A stretch of DNA of 21,743 nt, from IMG/VR virus record IMGVR_UViG_3300042484_000454, positions 1 to 21,743 of that record, one strand, 5' to 3'. Made by a program: the position numbers and the translations under genes. Positions 7,916 to 14,818 of this stretch are shown in pieces. Under the pieces are notes generated by a model that worked only from the letters and a program-made list of their open reading frames with translations, was not told the DNA's origin and ran no database searches. This DNA comes from a virus. The first letter of the stretch is position 1, and each line of letters starts with the position of its first letter.

Positions 7916-9020
7916 ATCCTTTTGCCCTTTACCCTTTAGTCACTTAGCCATACGTCCTAATGGTCGTGTGTATCCTTGCTGTGTGTACAAGTGGGATAAT
8001 GTTCCTGAAGATTTTAATATTCAAGATCCAAATGTTTTTAATCATGAGTTTTTAGAAAATATTAGAGAACAAATGCGTAATAATATACCAGTAGAAGGAT
8101 GTTCAAAATGTTACTCTAATGAAGAAGAAACTGGTACTAGTACACGGATGTACTTTTTAGATAGAGCTAAAGAGTTTGATATGCCAGTGGAGCCAGTTAA
8201 TGATATTAAATTAACCTATTTAGATTTAGCTCTTAGTAATACTTGTAATAATAAATGTAGGATGTGTAATCCTGAGTTAAGCACAAGTTGGTATAGCGAT
8301 TGGAGAGCATTGGGTAGAAAAATTCCAAAAGGTATTCTTGAACAAAATACTGTTTTAGAAAATTACGATTTTAGCAATATGCGTTTTATTAAACTAATTG
8401 GCGGAGAGCCGCTAATGGAACAGGCAAAATTTATTGACGTGCTAAAGCGGTGTGATAGAAAAAAATTATCGTTATTATTAACAACAAATGTAACACTTAT
8501 ACCTAACGATGAATTATTTTCATTATTAAAAGAATGTAAAAAATGCAGTATAAATCTCAGCATTGATTCTTATGGTACGTTAAATGATTTTTTAAGAAAA
8601 GGTAGTAAGTGGGAAAAGACTGTTGAAAATATGCGTTGGTTTTATAATAACTTCCCTAATGATTTAAATGTACATGCTGTTGCCAGTATTTACAATGTAA
8701 ATGTATTAGACAAACTGTATTCGTTTTTAAAATCTGAATTTCCAAAAGCAGAATTAAACTATGTTATGATAGACGGTCCTGATTGGATGCACCCAAAACA
8801 TTTGCCAGAAAATGTTAAAGACATACTCAAAAATAAAATAGAAACTTGGAAACAACAAACTAGTGATCTGTTTCTTAATACACTGACTTTGGAATTGTCT
8901 AAACAAGGCGATTTTAGAGAATTTATGAAACAGGATAAAAAGTTGAATGATTTAAGATCAGAAAATTGGCATGAACACAATGTTGAACTTTATGAAATGG
9001 TAAAAGGATTCTATGAGTAA
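7908..9020 (+). CDS. Radical SAM protein with N-terminal twitch domain (copy 5)
   Basis: This 370-residue protein has C6 (FCPLPF), RPNGRVYPCC with C24/C25, C65/C68 (CSKC), and the core C113-x3-C117-x2-C120 (NTCNNKCRMC). GGE is in LIGGEPLME. The N-terminal module, with its xxPNGxVxPCC strand, is the most typical of the five in this array. It starts inside the upstream gene (ATGACTAA, 8-base overlap). The C-terminus ends MVKGFYE, and the Lys-Gly codons form an AAAGGA ribosome site for the next gene. It is shorter than copies 1-3, mainly in the C-terminal half. No substrate can be assigned. Confidence 0.93.
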   Translation: MTKSFCPLPFSHLAIRPNGRVYPCCVYKWDNVPEDFNIQDPNVFNHEFLENIREQMRNNIPVEGCSKCYSNEEETGTSTRMYFLDRAKEFDMPVEPVNDIKLTYLDLALSNTCNNKCRMCNPELSTSWYSDWRALGRKIPKGILEQNTVLENYDFSNMRFIKLIGGEPLMEQAKFIDVLKRCDRKKLSLLLTTNVTLIPNDELFSLLKECKKCSINLSIDSYGTLNDFLRKGSKWEKTVENMRWFYNNFPNDLNVHAVASIYNVNVLDKLYSFLKSEFPKAELNYVMIDGPDWMHPKHLPENVKDILKNKIETWKQQTSDLFLNTLTLELSKQGDFREFMKQDKKLNDLRSENWHEHNVELYEMVKGFYE

Positions 9021-10176
9021 TTTAGCAAAGTCAGCATACGATTTTACAGAAATACCCTACAACGATATTGTACGTGTGGGTCAGCGTACAATGCTATATC
9101 GTGACTTATTTACGGTAAGTTGGTTGCTTGGAAGATTCTGTAATTATAAATGTAGTTACTGTTGGCCCTATGCCCGCAGTGATAAAAAAGATCATAGACC
9201 AACTGAACTGTGTTTGCTTACAGTAGACGAAATCAAACGTCAAGCTCGTGAACGTGGATTTAACAGTTTCCATTTTAGTTTAAGTGGCGGTGAGCCAACA
9301 TTTCATCCAGGCTACATCGATATATTAAATCATTTAAACAATGACTCTAATAATACAAATTACACTAGTGTACACATGACCACTAATATGAGTAGAAGTT
9401 TACAGTGGCATAAAGATGAATATTGTAAAGCAGTCAGTAAGTTTCATAGAGCAAGCATTACAGCGAGTTTGCATACTGAGCATGTTAATACAAAAGAAAA
9501 GATGGCAGAGTTTGGTGACAAGCTAGATTTATGCCAGCAACACGATGTGCAAGTAACTATCAATATGGTCATGGTTCCAGAATGGTTTGATAGAGATTAT
9601 GAAAACGCACTATATTTTCATAATCGCGGAATCAATGTTACACTAAAGCCACAAAGTGATCCCACAGCAAGTAAAGTAGTTGATGGATATACTCCTGACA
9701 TGCTTAAGGTATTGCATAACGGAATGCCTCAACGTGCATACACTGAAGCAAAGGCAACTGAAGCTAATTTAGTCGAGCGTCCAAAACCAACATTTAAGAA
9801 AGAACCAGATCCAATTTATACGCAGGACTCAATTCCGCAACATTTTCAAGTAGAGTTTGTGGATAAAACTAAAAAAGTTTGGTATATGGACCAAGCTGAA
9901 CGATTCAATGCGTTTAACTTTAATAAATTTAAAGATTGGGAATGTAGTAGTGGCTACAGAAGTATTATTATCCGTGAACCTGATGGATCAATAAAGCGTA
10001 GTTACAGTTGCCATGACGCACCTTTGGGGAATATTGAAACTGGATTTAAGTTATTTGATGGTCCAAAAACTTGTGTATCGCCTAGTTGTGTTAGTAGTGC
10101 TGACAGTAAAATACCCAAAAGAGCGCCAGGGACAAAGTTGCCTCTGTGGCCCGGCGACAATACGTTTACTGTTTAA
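9013..10176 (+). CDS. Radical SAM protein with C-terminal cysteine-rich (SPASM-like) domain
   Basis: This 387-residue protein has C43-x3-C47-x2-C50 (RFCNYKCSYCWPYAR) and GGE in SLSGGEPTFHP. After the core comes a linker of about 100 residues rich in Lys, Pro and Glu, then a tail with C311 (DWECSSG), C333 (YSCHDAPLG), C354 and C359 (TCVSPSC). The tail resembles an auxiliary Fe-S domain. It is the intact counterpart of the split pair at 5531 and 6238. It is the last gene of the + strand array, and its last 11 bases overlap the end of the convergent thyX gene. The start overlaps the upstream stop by 8 bases (ATGAGTAA). The substrate is unknown. Confidence 0.93.
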   Translation: MSNLAKSAYDFTEIPYNDIVRVGQRTMLYRDLFTVSWLLGRFCNYKCSYCWPYARSDKKDHRPTELCLLTVDEIKRQARERGFNSFHFSLSGGEPTFHPGYIDILNHLNNDSNNTNYTSVHMTTNMSRSLQWHKDEYCKAVSKFHRASITASLHTEHVNTKEKMAEFGDKLDLCQQHDVQVTINMVMVPEWFDRDYENALYFHNRGINVTLKPQSDPTASKVVDGYTPDMLKVLHNGMPQRAYTEAKATEANLVERPKPTFKKEPDPIYTQDSIPQHFQVEFVDKTKKVWYMDQAERFNAFNFNKFKDWECSSGYRSIIIREPDGSIKRSYSCHDAPLGNIETGFKLFDGPKTCVSPSCVSSADSKIPKRAPGTKLPLWPGDNTFTV

Positions 10177-10855
10177 TGTGATTTGACAGCATTGGAAACA
10201 CGGCGGCAATAACAGATCCGCACTCGCGGGCAACCAACTGATGTTCCAGTTGTGTACCGTTAGCACTACGTAGTTCAATAAAGTGAATCCAACTACGTAG
10301 TGTTCCATTCATATACAAACGACTTACTGTAAGACCTTCTGGTAATACTGCACGGGCTTGTTCTTTAGCAATACCATTTTTAATAGCCCAAGAATATTCT
10401 TGTTTAACACTAAACAGTACACGCTTCTGAGCACGTTCCCATTCATAAGCCAATAACTTTTGTTCTTCATTCTCTGGATCAAACGCTATACTGTTTTGCC
10501 TATTTTTTGTGTCTTGAAATCTTGCTTCACGTAATACAAATGCCTCATCAAGTTCAACTGTTGGGTCAGCATAACGTTGACTAAACTCTTGAAAGCTAAA
10601 ACTACGGTGACGTAATATCTGACGAGCAATGTCTCGAGTTGTTGTGATTTCTAAACAAGCACTAACCATCTCTAAAGGTGACCAGTGTTGATGTTTAATA
10701 AGATAGCTAATCAATTTTTCACTTGTTTCAGTGTTAAATTGATTTGCTGGGTTGCTAACACGGGCACAGTATGCAATTAGCTCTTGTGCGTCATCAATTC
10801 CGTTGTTAGCAAACTCTTCTGTTGCTTGGCTATATGATACTAGTTTAACTTTCAT
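10166..10855 (-). CDS. thyX: Flavin-dependent thymidylate synthase ThyX
   Basis: This 229-residue protein carries the ThyX signature RHRX7S: R82-H83-R84 through S92 in RHRSFSFQEFSQRY. It also has the RSWxHFxxxR region near the C-terminus (LRSWIHFIELR) and a full typical length. ThyX makes dTMP from dUMP with methylene-tetrahydrofolate as carbon donor and FAD/NADPH as reductant, and is common in phages that raise nucleotide supply in the host. The start overlaps the upstream gene by 4 bases (ATGA on the minus strand). The 3' end overlaps the convergent radical SAM gene by 11 bases. Confidence 0.98.
   Translation of the reverse strand: MKVKLVSYSQATEEFANNGIDDAQELIAYCARVSNPANQFNTETSEKLISYLIKHQHWSPLEMVSACLEITTTRDIARQILRHRSFSFQEFSQRYADPTVELDEAFVLREARFQDTKNRQNSIAFDPENEEQKLLAYEWERAQKRVLFSVKQEYSWAIKNGIAKEQARAVLPEGLTVSRLYMNGTLRSWIHFIELRSANGTQLEHQLVARECGSVIAAVFPMLSNHIKQ
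10264..10302. repeat. Perfect 12-base inverted repeat inside thyX
   Basis: CACTACGTAGTT (10264-10275) and AACTACGTAGTG (10291-10302) are exact reverse complements with a 15-base loop. In thyX the arms encode TLRSW and ELRSA through reuse of the codons CTA CGT AGT. For the + strand array the repeat lies about 90 bases beyond the last stop, where a transcript end could form. No T-tract follows on either side, so a classical terminator is unlikely. Confidence 0.75.
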
Positions 10856-11169
10856 TTTAATTTCTTTGTTTTTAAAAACTTCCTAGTACCTTTAACAATA
10901 TCTGTCTTTATCTTTTCAGTGTCAAGTTTAAAATCTACATTATCAATTTCTTCTTGATAGGTAGTAAAGATCTCGTGGATATTCTTTTCAACAGAATCCC
11001 AGTCCATCTCTTTTGACTTTGATGCAATTTCAATGTTCCAAATTTTATTGTCTTTAAACTTTATCTGTATTGAATGCAGATATTTTAAAGGTACTACATT
11101 TAAAGTAACCTCACCAAAAACTTCGGGCCAACGTTCAATGACATCTTTAGAAAGCTTCTTAGATGTCAT
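10852..11169 (-). CDS. Conserved hypothetical phage protein, 105 aa
   Basis: I do not recognise a function. The protein is lysine-rich with alternating charged and aromatic residues (IQIKFKDNKIWNIEIASKSKEMDWDSVEKNIHEIF) and a basic tail (GTRKFLKTKKLK). There is no signal peptide, membrane span or metal-binding motif. It overlaps the starts or ends of both neighbours by 4 bases (ATGA), which argues that it is real and co-translated with thyX. Confidence 0.8.
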   Translation of the reverse strand: MTSKKLSKDVIERWPEVFGEVTLNVVPLKYLHSIQIKFKDNKIWNIEIASKSKEMDWDSVEKNIHEIFTTYQEEIDNVDFKLDTEKIKTDIVKGTRKFLKTKKLK

Positions 11170-11789
11170 TTTTTCTTTGTTGGTACTAATTCCTCTGCCT
11201 TACGACGCATGTCTGCGGCTTGTTTGGCTAATTTGTCTGCTTGGCTACGATAATGTTTTGCTTCTGCTTCTGCTGAATCAAATTTAGTTGGTTCAACATA
11301 AGTTTCGTTAACACTTGCTGATGTTGTTTTGCCAAGGTCATTAGTTTCAGCAGGCATTTCATTTACTGATCCCACTTCTTTAATTTCAACTTTGGCTGTA
11401 GATGATTTGATTGCTAAATCATCTACTGCAACATTATTTTGTTGAGCAATAAGCACATTGAGTTCAGCTAGATTAATTTTAACATTAAAATTTGGAAGCA
11501 TCTCTACTTGGCTTGTTGGTACTTTGGTAAGTTTACCTTGTGTATGCAGTGCGGCAAGCATAATGCTACCATCAGGGAAATTAGCTCTTGCTAGTACTTC
11601 TGCAAATTCACCAGATTCTTGTCCAGAACTAGACTCAACTAAATTAATTAGTGCATTGTGTTGCTCATCCGGCAAATTTTCTGTTTGGACAACAAGACAA
11701 TGATCTGATTCACCAGGCAATGTCCTATATGCGACCAAACACTTTCTGCCGGTAGAAACAATTCTACCTACGTGTTTTAGATCAGCCAT
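11166..11789 (-). CDS. Conserved hypothetical phage protein, 207 aa, C-terminal coiled coil
   Basis: The N-terminal 130 residues look globular (GRIVSTGRKCLVAYRTLPGESDHCLVVQTENL). They are followed by a low-complexity Thr/Glu/Val linker and a predicted coiled coil near the end (AEAEAKHYRSQADKLAKQAADMRRKAEEL) with a Lys tail. It resembles an uncharacterised protein I recall from marine T4-like phages, but I cannot name a function. The ribosome site AAAGGA precedes the ATG, and its start overlaps the upstream gene's end by 8 bases. Confidence 0.85.
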   Translation of the reverse strand: MADLKHVGRIVSTGRKCLVAYRTLPGESDHCLVVQTENLPDEQHNALINLVESSSGQESGEFAEVLARANFPDGSIMLAALHTQGKLTKVPTSQVEMLPNFNVKINLAELNVLIAQQNNVAVDDLAIKSSTAKVEIKEVGSVNEMPAETNDLGKTTSASVNETYVEPTKFDSAEAEAKHYRSQADKLAKQAADMRRKAEELVPTKKK

Positions 11790-12039
11790 TTTGTTGTCCT
11801 TTTGCGGCCACTTGAGCCAAGAAGTTTGATAATTTGTTATAAACTTTACCTACTGCCTCCATTTCAGCGGCTTTGAATGCACCACGTGAACTGGCAAGAT
11901 CAATGATCTGCTTCATAGCATTTAGGTCATTGATGTTTAAATCGTTTTCAGCAGTTTCTGGTGCTGTTGTCTCTGCGGCTGTATTAGCTACTTCTGGCGC
12001 CGTGCCATTTGTTTGTTCTACTTTAGTTTCTTCAGTCAT
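11782..12039 (-). CDS. Small acidic conserved phage protein, 85 aa
   Basis: The first 35 residues are a disordered Thr/Ala/Glu-rich stretch. The last 45 form likely helices (LNAMKQIIDLASSRGAFKAAEMEAVGKVYNKLSNFL) of a type I associate with small proteins of marine myoviruses. The function is unknown. A strong Shine-Dalgarno, TAAGGAG, stands before the ATG. It heads the thyX group of genes, downstream of a 52-base intergenic space that may hold a promoter. Confidence 0.85.
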   Translation of the reverse strand: MTEETKVEQTNGTAPEVANTAAETTAPETAENDLNINDLNAMKQIIDLASSRGAFKAAEMEAVGKVYNKLSNFLAQVAAKGQQNG

Positions 12040-12051
12040 AACTGTCTCCTT

Positions 12052-12081
12052 AATGATGACATCATTATATAGTCGTATAAT
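12052..12081 (-). promoter_or_regulatory. Palindromic AT-rich control region before the 85-aa gene
   Basis: AATGATG-A-CATCATT (12052-12066) is a perfect inverted repeat. Overlapping it, ATTATA (12064-12069) and TATAAT (12076-12081) are mirrored -10-like hexamers. On the minus strand TATAAT lies about 25 bases before the start codon, but no -35 hexamer is seen at 16-17 bases. It may be a phage-type promoter or operator; this is weakly supported. Confidence 0.35.
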
Positions 12082-12091
12082 GTTTTAGGGG

Positions 12092-12370
12092 TTACAGATT
12101 TGAATAAGAAAGCAAAAAGAAACTGATCTCTTTTTCTTGTTCAAACCCAATTTTTGTGACATAGACAATAGTGTTATTACGATCAAGAGCAATGCCTTGC
12201 CCAACGTAATATCTACCGTTTAAGTTGGTATAGATCCAATCGTCAATCTTTTTAATTAACGTTGGATTATATTTTTCTAGAGTTGTAAAATGGAAATGGC
12301 GGGCAGGAAAATCTACCCGCCTTAGATCCAAAAAGTTTAAGGGATTAGGTTTCCCATTTTTAATAGCCAT
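12092..12370 (-). CDS. Conserved hypothetical phage protein, 92 aa
   Basis: I do not recognise a function. The body (FTTLEKYNPTLIKKIDDWIYTNLNGRYYVGQGIALDRNNTIVYVTKIGFEQEKEISFFLL) looks like a helix followed by beta strands and suits a small soluble domain. It begins 3 bases after the stop of the VWA protein, so the two are probably co-transcribed. There are no membrane or metal motifs. Confidence 0.82.
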   Translation of the reverse strand: MAIKNGKPNPLNFLDLRRVDFPARHFHFTTLEKYNPTLIKKIDDWIYTNLNGRYYVGQGIALDRNNTIVYVTKIGFEQEKEISFFLLSYSNL

Positions 12371-12373
12371 ACA

Positions 12374-13552
12374 TTACTTTTTATCTGAAAACTCGTAATA
12401 TGCATGGGAACCAAATGGCGGAACAATTTTATCATTACCGTGAATGATAAACAGTGTATCACAGTAATTGTCATCGCCCCATGAATCCCAAGGATATCCG
12501 TCTGTAAACATGATAAACTTTTTAGGAACAATGTCGTTCTCTTTCATATATGCCCAATTACACATAAAGTCGGTACCGCCACCGCCCATTATTTCGTAAC
12601 TTAGAATATCTTCGCCACTGTACCCGTCAAAGTCTTGTTCATTATACACTTTGGTATCAAAGCACCACAATTTAATATTGTAGTCTTTGTATTCATCCAT
12701 AATACCTTTGAGTTCAGTGATAAAGTCCATGCTCATCTCATCAGTAATTGAACCAGACATGTCTAAACTTACTGCAATATCAATTGTTTCGTCAAACTTC
12801 ATGCCAGGCAAAATTGCACCAGTATGCCAACCTTTACGATTGGGACGACTAAAACTGTAATCAGTTTTAATTGTACTTTGAATTTGTTGACGCAACAGTT
12901 CACGCCAATTCATTTTAGGTTCAGTGAGATCTTTAATCATACGAGCTACACTTGCTGGAGTATTACCAGCACCCGCGGCATTTGCCGCTTGCATAGTGGC
13001 TTCACGAATCTCATCACGGATTTGTTTTAACTCATCTTTTGAGTATGCTGGACGTCCGTCACCGTCTTTTTCCCAATCAATATGATCATCAAGTAATTGG
13101 CCCAATGCGGCCAATTGTTCTTGGTCATACTTTTCAAAAATTTCATCGTATACTTGTTCAGCACTTTTATTGTAGTGCTGTGGATCGTGAAAGATTTTAA
13201 TTTCTGGAGGTTGTTCACCAATATGATCACGTACCAATTGTCCGTTTACGCAATAGTCAGCGGCAATATTAAAAATTTGACGATCTCTGCCCTCGTTACG
13301 TCCCATGTGATCAAACACATTGTGCAAGATTTCGTGTGCAACAACAAACTCAACTTGCTTAGTTGTAAGTCCACTAAAAAATTCACGATTGTAAAACAAA
13401 TGACGTCCGTCAGTTGCGGCAGTTTTACACCATTCGCTAGCATCTTGAATTTTTAAACGGGTAGCCATGTTACCAAAAAATGGATGGCGCAATAGTAGTC
13501 CCACACGGGCTACAATAATCTTATCAACGACTTCGTCTAATGAATGTTGCAT
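12374..13552 (-). CDS. DUF2201-type metallopeptidase-like protein with VWA-like domain
   Basis: This 392-residue protein has two parts. The N-terminal part has a zinc-peptidase helix HEILH at residues 73-77 (EFVVAHEILHNVFDH) followed by NIAADY at 95-100, as in DUF2201. The C-terminal part is VWA-like, with a MIDAS: D264-x-S266-x-S268 (DMSGS), T327 in GGGGTDF and D351 in FTDGYP. Such proteins pair with MoxR-type ATPases, and that gene lies directly upstream. The pair probably acts as a metal-dependent remodelling or chelatase-like complex; the substrate is unknown. It has its own promoter at 13584-13612 and the ribosome site AGGAG. Confidence 0.93.
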   Translation of the reverse strand: MQHSLDEVVDKIIVARVGLLLRHPFFGNMATRLKIQDASEWCKTAATDGRHLFYNREFFSGLTTKQVEFVVAHEILHNVFDHMGRNEGRDRQIFNIAADYCVNGQLVRDHIGEQPPEIKIFHDPQHYNKSAEQVYDEIFEKYDQEQLAALGQLLDDHIDWEKDGDGRPAYSKDELKQIRDEIREATMQAANAAGAGNTPASVARMIKDLTEPKMNWRELLRQQIQSTIKTDYSFSRPNRKGWHTGAILPGMKFDETIDIAVSLDMSGSITDEMSMDFITELKGIMDEYKDYNIKLWCFDTKVYNEQDFDGYSGEDILSYEIMGGGGTDFMCNWAYMKENDIVPKKFIMFTDGYPWDSWGDDNYCDTLFIIHGNDKIVPPFGSHAYYEFSDKK

Positions 13553-13583
13553 TTTTCTGCTCCTAATCTGTTACTATGTATAT

Positions 13584-13612
13584 ATTATAACACCTCCCGA
13601 AGGAGGTGTCAA
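13584..13612 (-). promoter_or_regulatory. Consensus sigma70-type promoter of the VWA gene
   Basis: On the minus strand TTGACA (13607-13612) and TATAAT (13584-13589) are both perfect hexamers with a 17-base spacer. The predicted transcript starts near 13577, about 25 bases before the ATG. The sequence after the -10 (ATATACATAG) is shared with the promoter at 14766. This suggests early transcription by host RNA polymerase. Confidence 0.85.
13590..13609. repeat. Perfect 8-base inverted repeat filling the promoter spacer
   Basis: ACACCTCC and GGAGGTGT flank a 4-base loop, which reads TTCG on the minus strand. The palindrome covers the whole 17-base spacer and half of the -35 hexamer. As RNA it would be a very stable UUCG tetraloop hairpin, which could terminate or process the upstream moxR transcript. 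As DNA it could be an operator. Both uses are inference. Confidence 0.85.
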
Positions 13613-13622
13613 TAGCTAGATT

Positions 13623-14714
13623 TTACTTCTTTTCAGTTGCGGCAGAAATGTATTTGCCAAACTTTTGGTGGAACGCATCAAAACATGCAATCTCATCTGG
13701 ATCCAATGGCAATTGATATTGTGTCAACGCAAGTTTAGTACCCATGATGACCAATTCAGTTTCAAAGTTATCCATAATAAATTGAAAAAAGTTATTAACT
13801 TGACTGTTCCAATTTTTAGCATTTTTGTCTGCGCTATCTTTAAGTTCATAGCACAGGCTAACTGCCAAAGAGTACATTGCTGAAATCTCTTTTGATTCCA
13901 TCTTCTTAACAGAACCATTCAAAATGTCTGTGGGATTAGGCATCTTGCTAGCGACTTTACGGTGAGCCATAAACTTAATAGCAAGACCTTCACCAACTGC
14001 ACCTGAAATCAAGTCAGTAAGTGTATGTTCGTCAGTGTCGTCATCTTCCAACAACTCGCTAACAAAGGTCCAGCTACGTGGTGTAGCAAAACTACGTGAA
14101 CTAGACTTTGGATCAAAGTCGTACAAGTCTTTCTTAGAGAAAGTCAAAAAGCCCACTACGTCTTTGTGGATACGATTCTCAGTGGCCCAAAAACTATAGT
14201 CATCCCAGTCAACACGCATTTCCAAGTGAATAAAACGATTAGCCAATGGAGCTGGCATGCGGAATGTAACACCCTTGTCAGCTTCACGGTTACCTGCGGC
14301 AACCATTAACACATTGTCTGGCAATTTGTAAGTGCCTACACGACGATTCAAAATCAGCTGATAAGCCGCGGCCTGTACAGCTGGAGCCGCACTATTCATT
14401 TCGTCCATAAACAAAATAATTTTTTTATGCTGTGACGCAAATGCTTCGTCTGGTAACTCGCTAGGAGGAGCCCAAACCATTTTGCTAGTGTTACTATCAA
14501 AATATGGAATACCCTTAATGTCAGTGGGTTCCCACAAACTTAAACGGATATCAATTACATGGGCATCAAGATCTTCGCCAAGTTGCTTGACGATGTCTGA
14601 TTTACCAATCCCGGGAGGACCCCAAAGGAAGATTGGACGGCGTTTAGAAAAACCTTTTTGGATTGCACGTTTGGCTTGTTTGGGGCCTACAGTACGGGAA
14701 ATAATCTCGCTCAT
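13623..14714 (-). CDS. MoxR-type AAA+ ATPase
   Basis: This 363-residue protein has Walker A GPPGIGKS at residues 32-39 and Walker B LFMDEM at 101-106. NSAAPAVQAAAYQLI follows, then NRRVGTYKLPDNVLMVAAGN, with the sensor-1-like Asn of AAA+ proteins. MoxR ATPases are chaperone-like motors that work with VWA-domain partners, and the partner gene is next downstream. Full family length with no broken motif. It has its own promoter (14766-14794) and the Shine-Dalgarno TAGGA. In a phage its client is unknown. Confidence 0.94.
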   Translation of the reverse strand: MSEIISRTVGPKQAKRAIQKGFSKRRPIFLWGPPGIGKSDIVKQLGEDLDAHVIDIRLSLWEPTDIKGIPYFDSNTSKMVWAPPSELPDEAFASQHKKIILFMDEMNSAAPAVQAAAYQLILNRRVGTYKLPDNVLMVAAGNREADKGVTFRMPAPLANRFIHLEMRVDWDDYSFWATENRIHKDVVGFLTFSKKDLYDFDPKSSSRSFATPRSWTFVSELLEDDDTDEHTLTDLISGAVGEGLAIKFMAHRKVASKMPNPTDILNGSVKKMESKEISAMYSLAVSLCYELKDSADKNAKNWNSQVNNFFQFIMDNFETELVIMGTKLALTQYQLPLDPDEIACFDAFHQKFGKYISAATEKK

Positions 14715-14752
14715 TTAAGTTCCTATCTTAGTTTGCGGGGTTGTAAAAAATT

Positions 14753-14775
14753 GCGCTATGTATGTATTATAGCGC
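14753..14775. repeat. Inverted repeat over the moxR promoter -10 and start site
   Basis: GCGCTAT (14753-14759) and ATAGCGC (14769-14775) are exact reverse complements with a 9-base loop. On the minus strand the second arm is followed by AATTTTTT, so the RNA form resembles an intrinsic terminator for the genes upstream. The DNA form covers the -10 box and predicted start of the moxR promoter, as an operator would. Confidence 0.75.
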
Positions 14776-14794
14776 CAGTCCGTTAGGAAGTCAA
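14766..14794 (-). promoter_or_regulatory. Near-consensus sigma70-type promoter of the MoxR gene
   Basis: On the minus strand TTGACT (14789-14794) is 5/6 and TATAAT (14766-14771) 6/6, with a 17-base spacer. The bases after the -10 (ACATACATAG) nearly match those of the promoter at 13584. The predicted transcript has an untranslated leader of about 45 bases before the ATG at 14714. Confidence 0.8.
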
Positions 14795-14801
14795 GCGTAT
14801 T

Positions 14802-14818
14802 TTGGTTAAATCAACCAA
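14802..14818 (-). terminator. Weak stem-loop at the end of the 132-aa gene
   Basis: TTGGTT (14802-14807) and AACCAA (14813-14818) form a 6-base stem across the stop codon of the 132-aa gene. No T-tract follows, so it is at most part of a terminator with the GCGCTAT hairpin about 30 bases further on. Confidence 0.3.

Noticed and set aside
12096-12112. MotA box-like sequence (TTTGCTTTC, minus strand)
   Set aside because: It lies inside the 92-aa coding region, and no TATAAT is found at the spacing expected of T4 middle promoters.
13097-13456. Plus-strand open frame of 119 codons that looks like a membrane protein
   Set aside because: It is antisense to the HExxH/VWA gene, whose motifs are intact; the hydrophobicity is a shadow effect.
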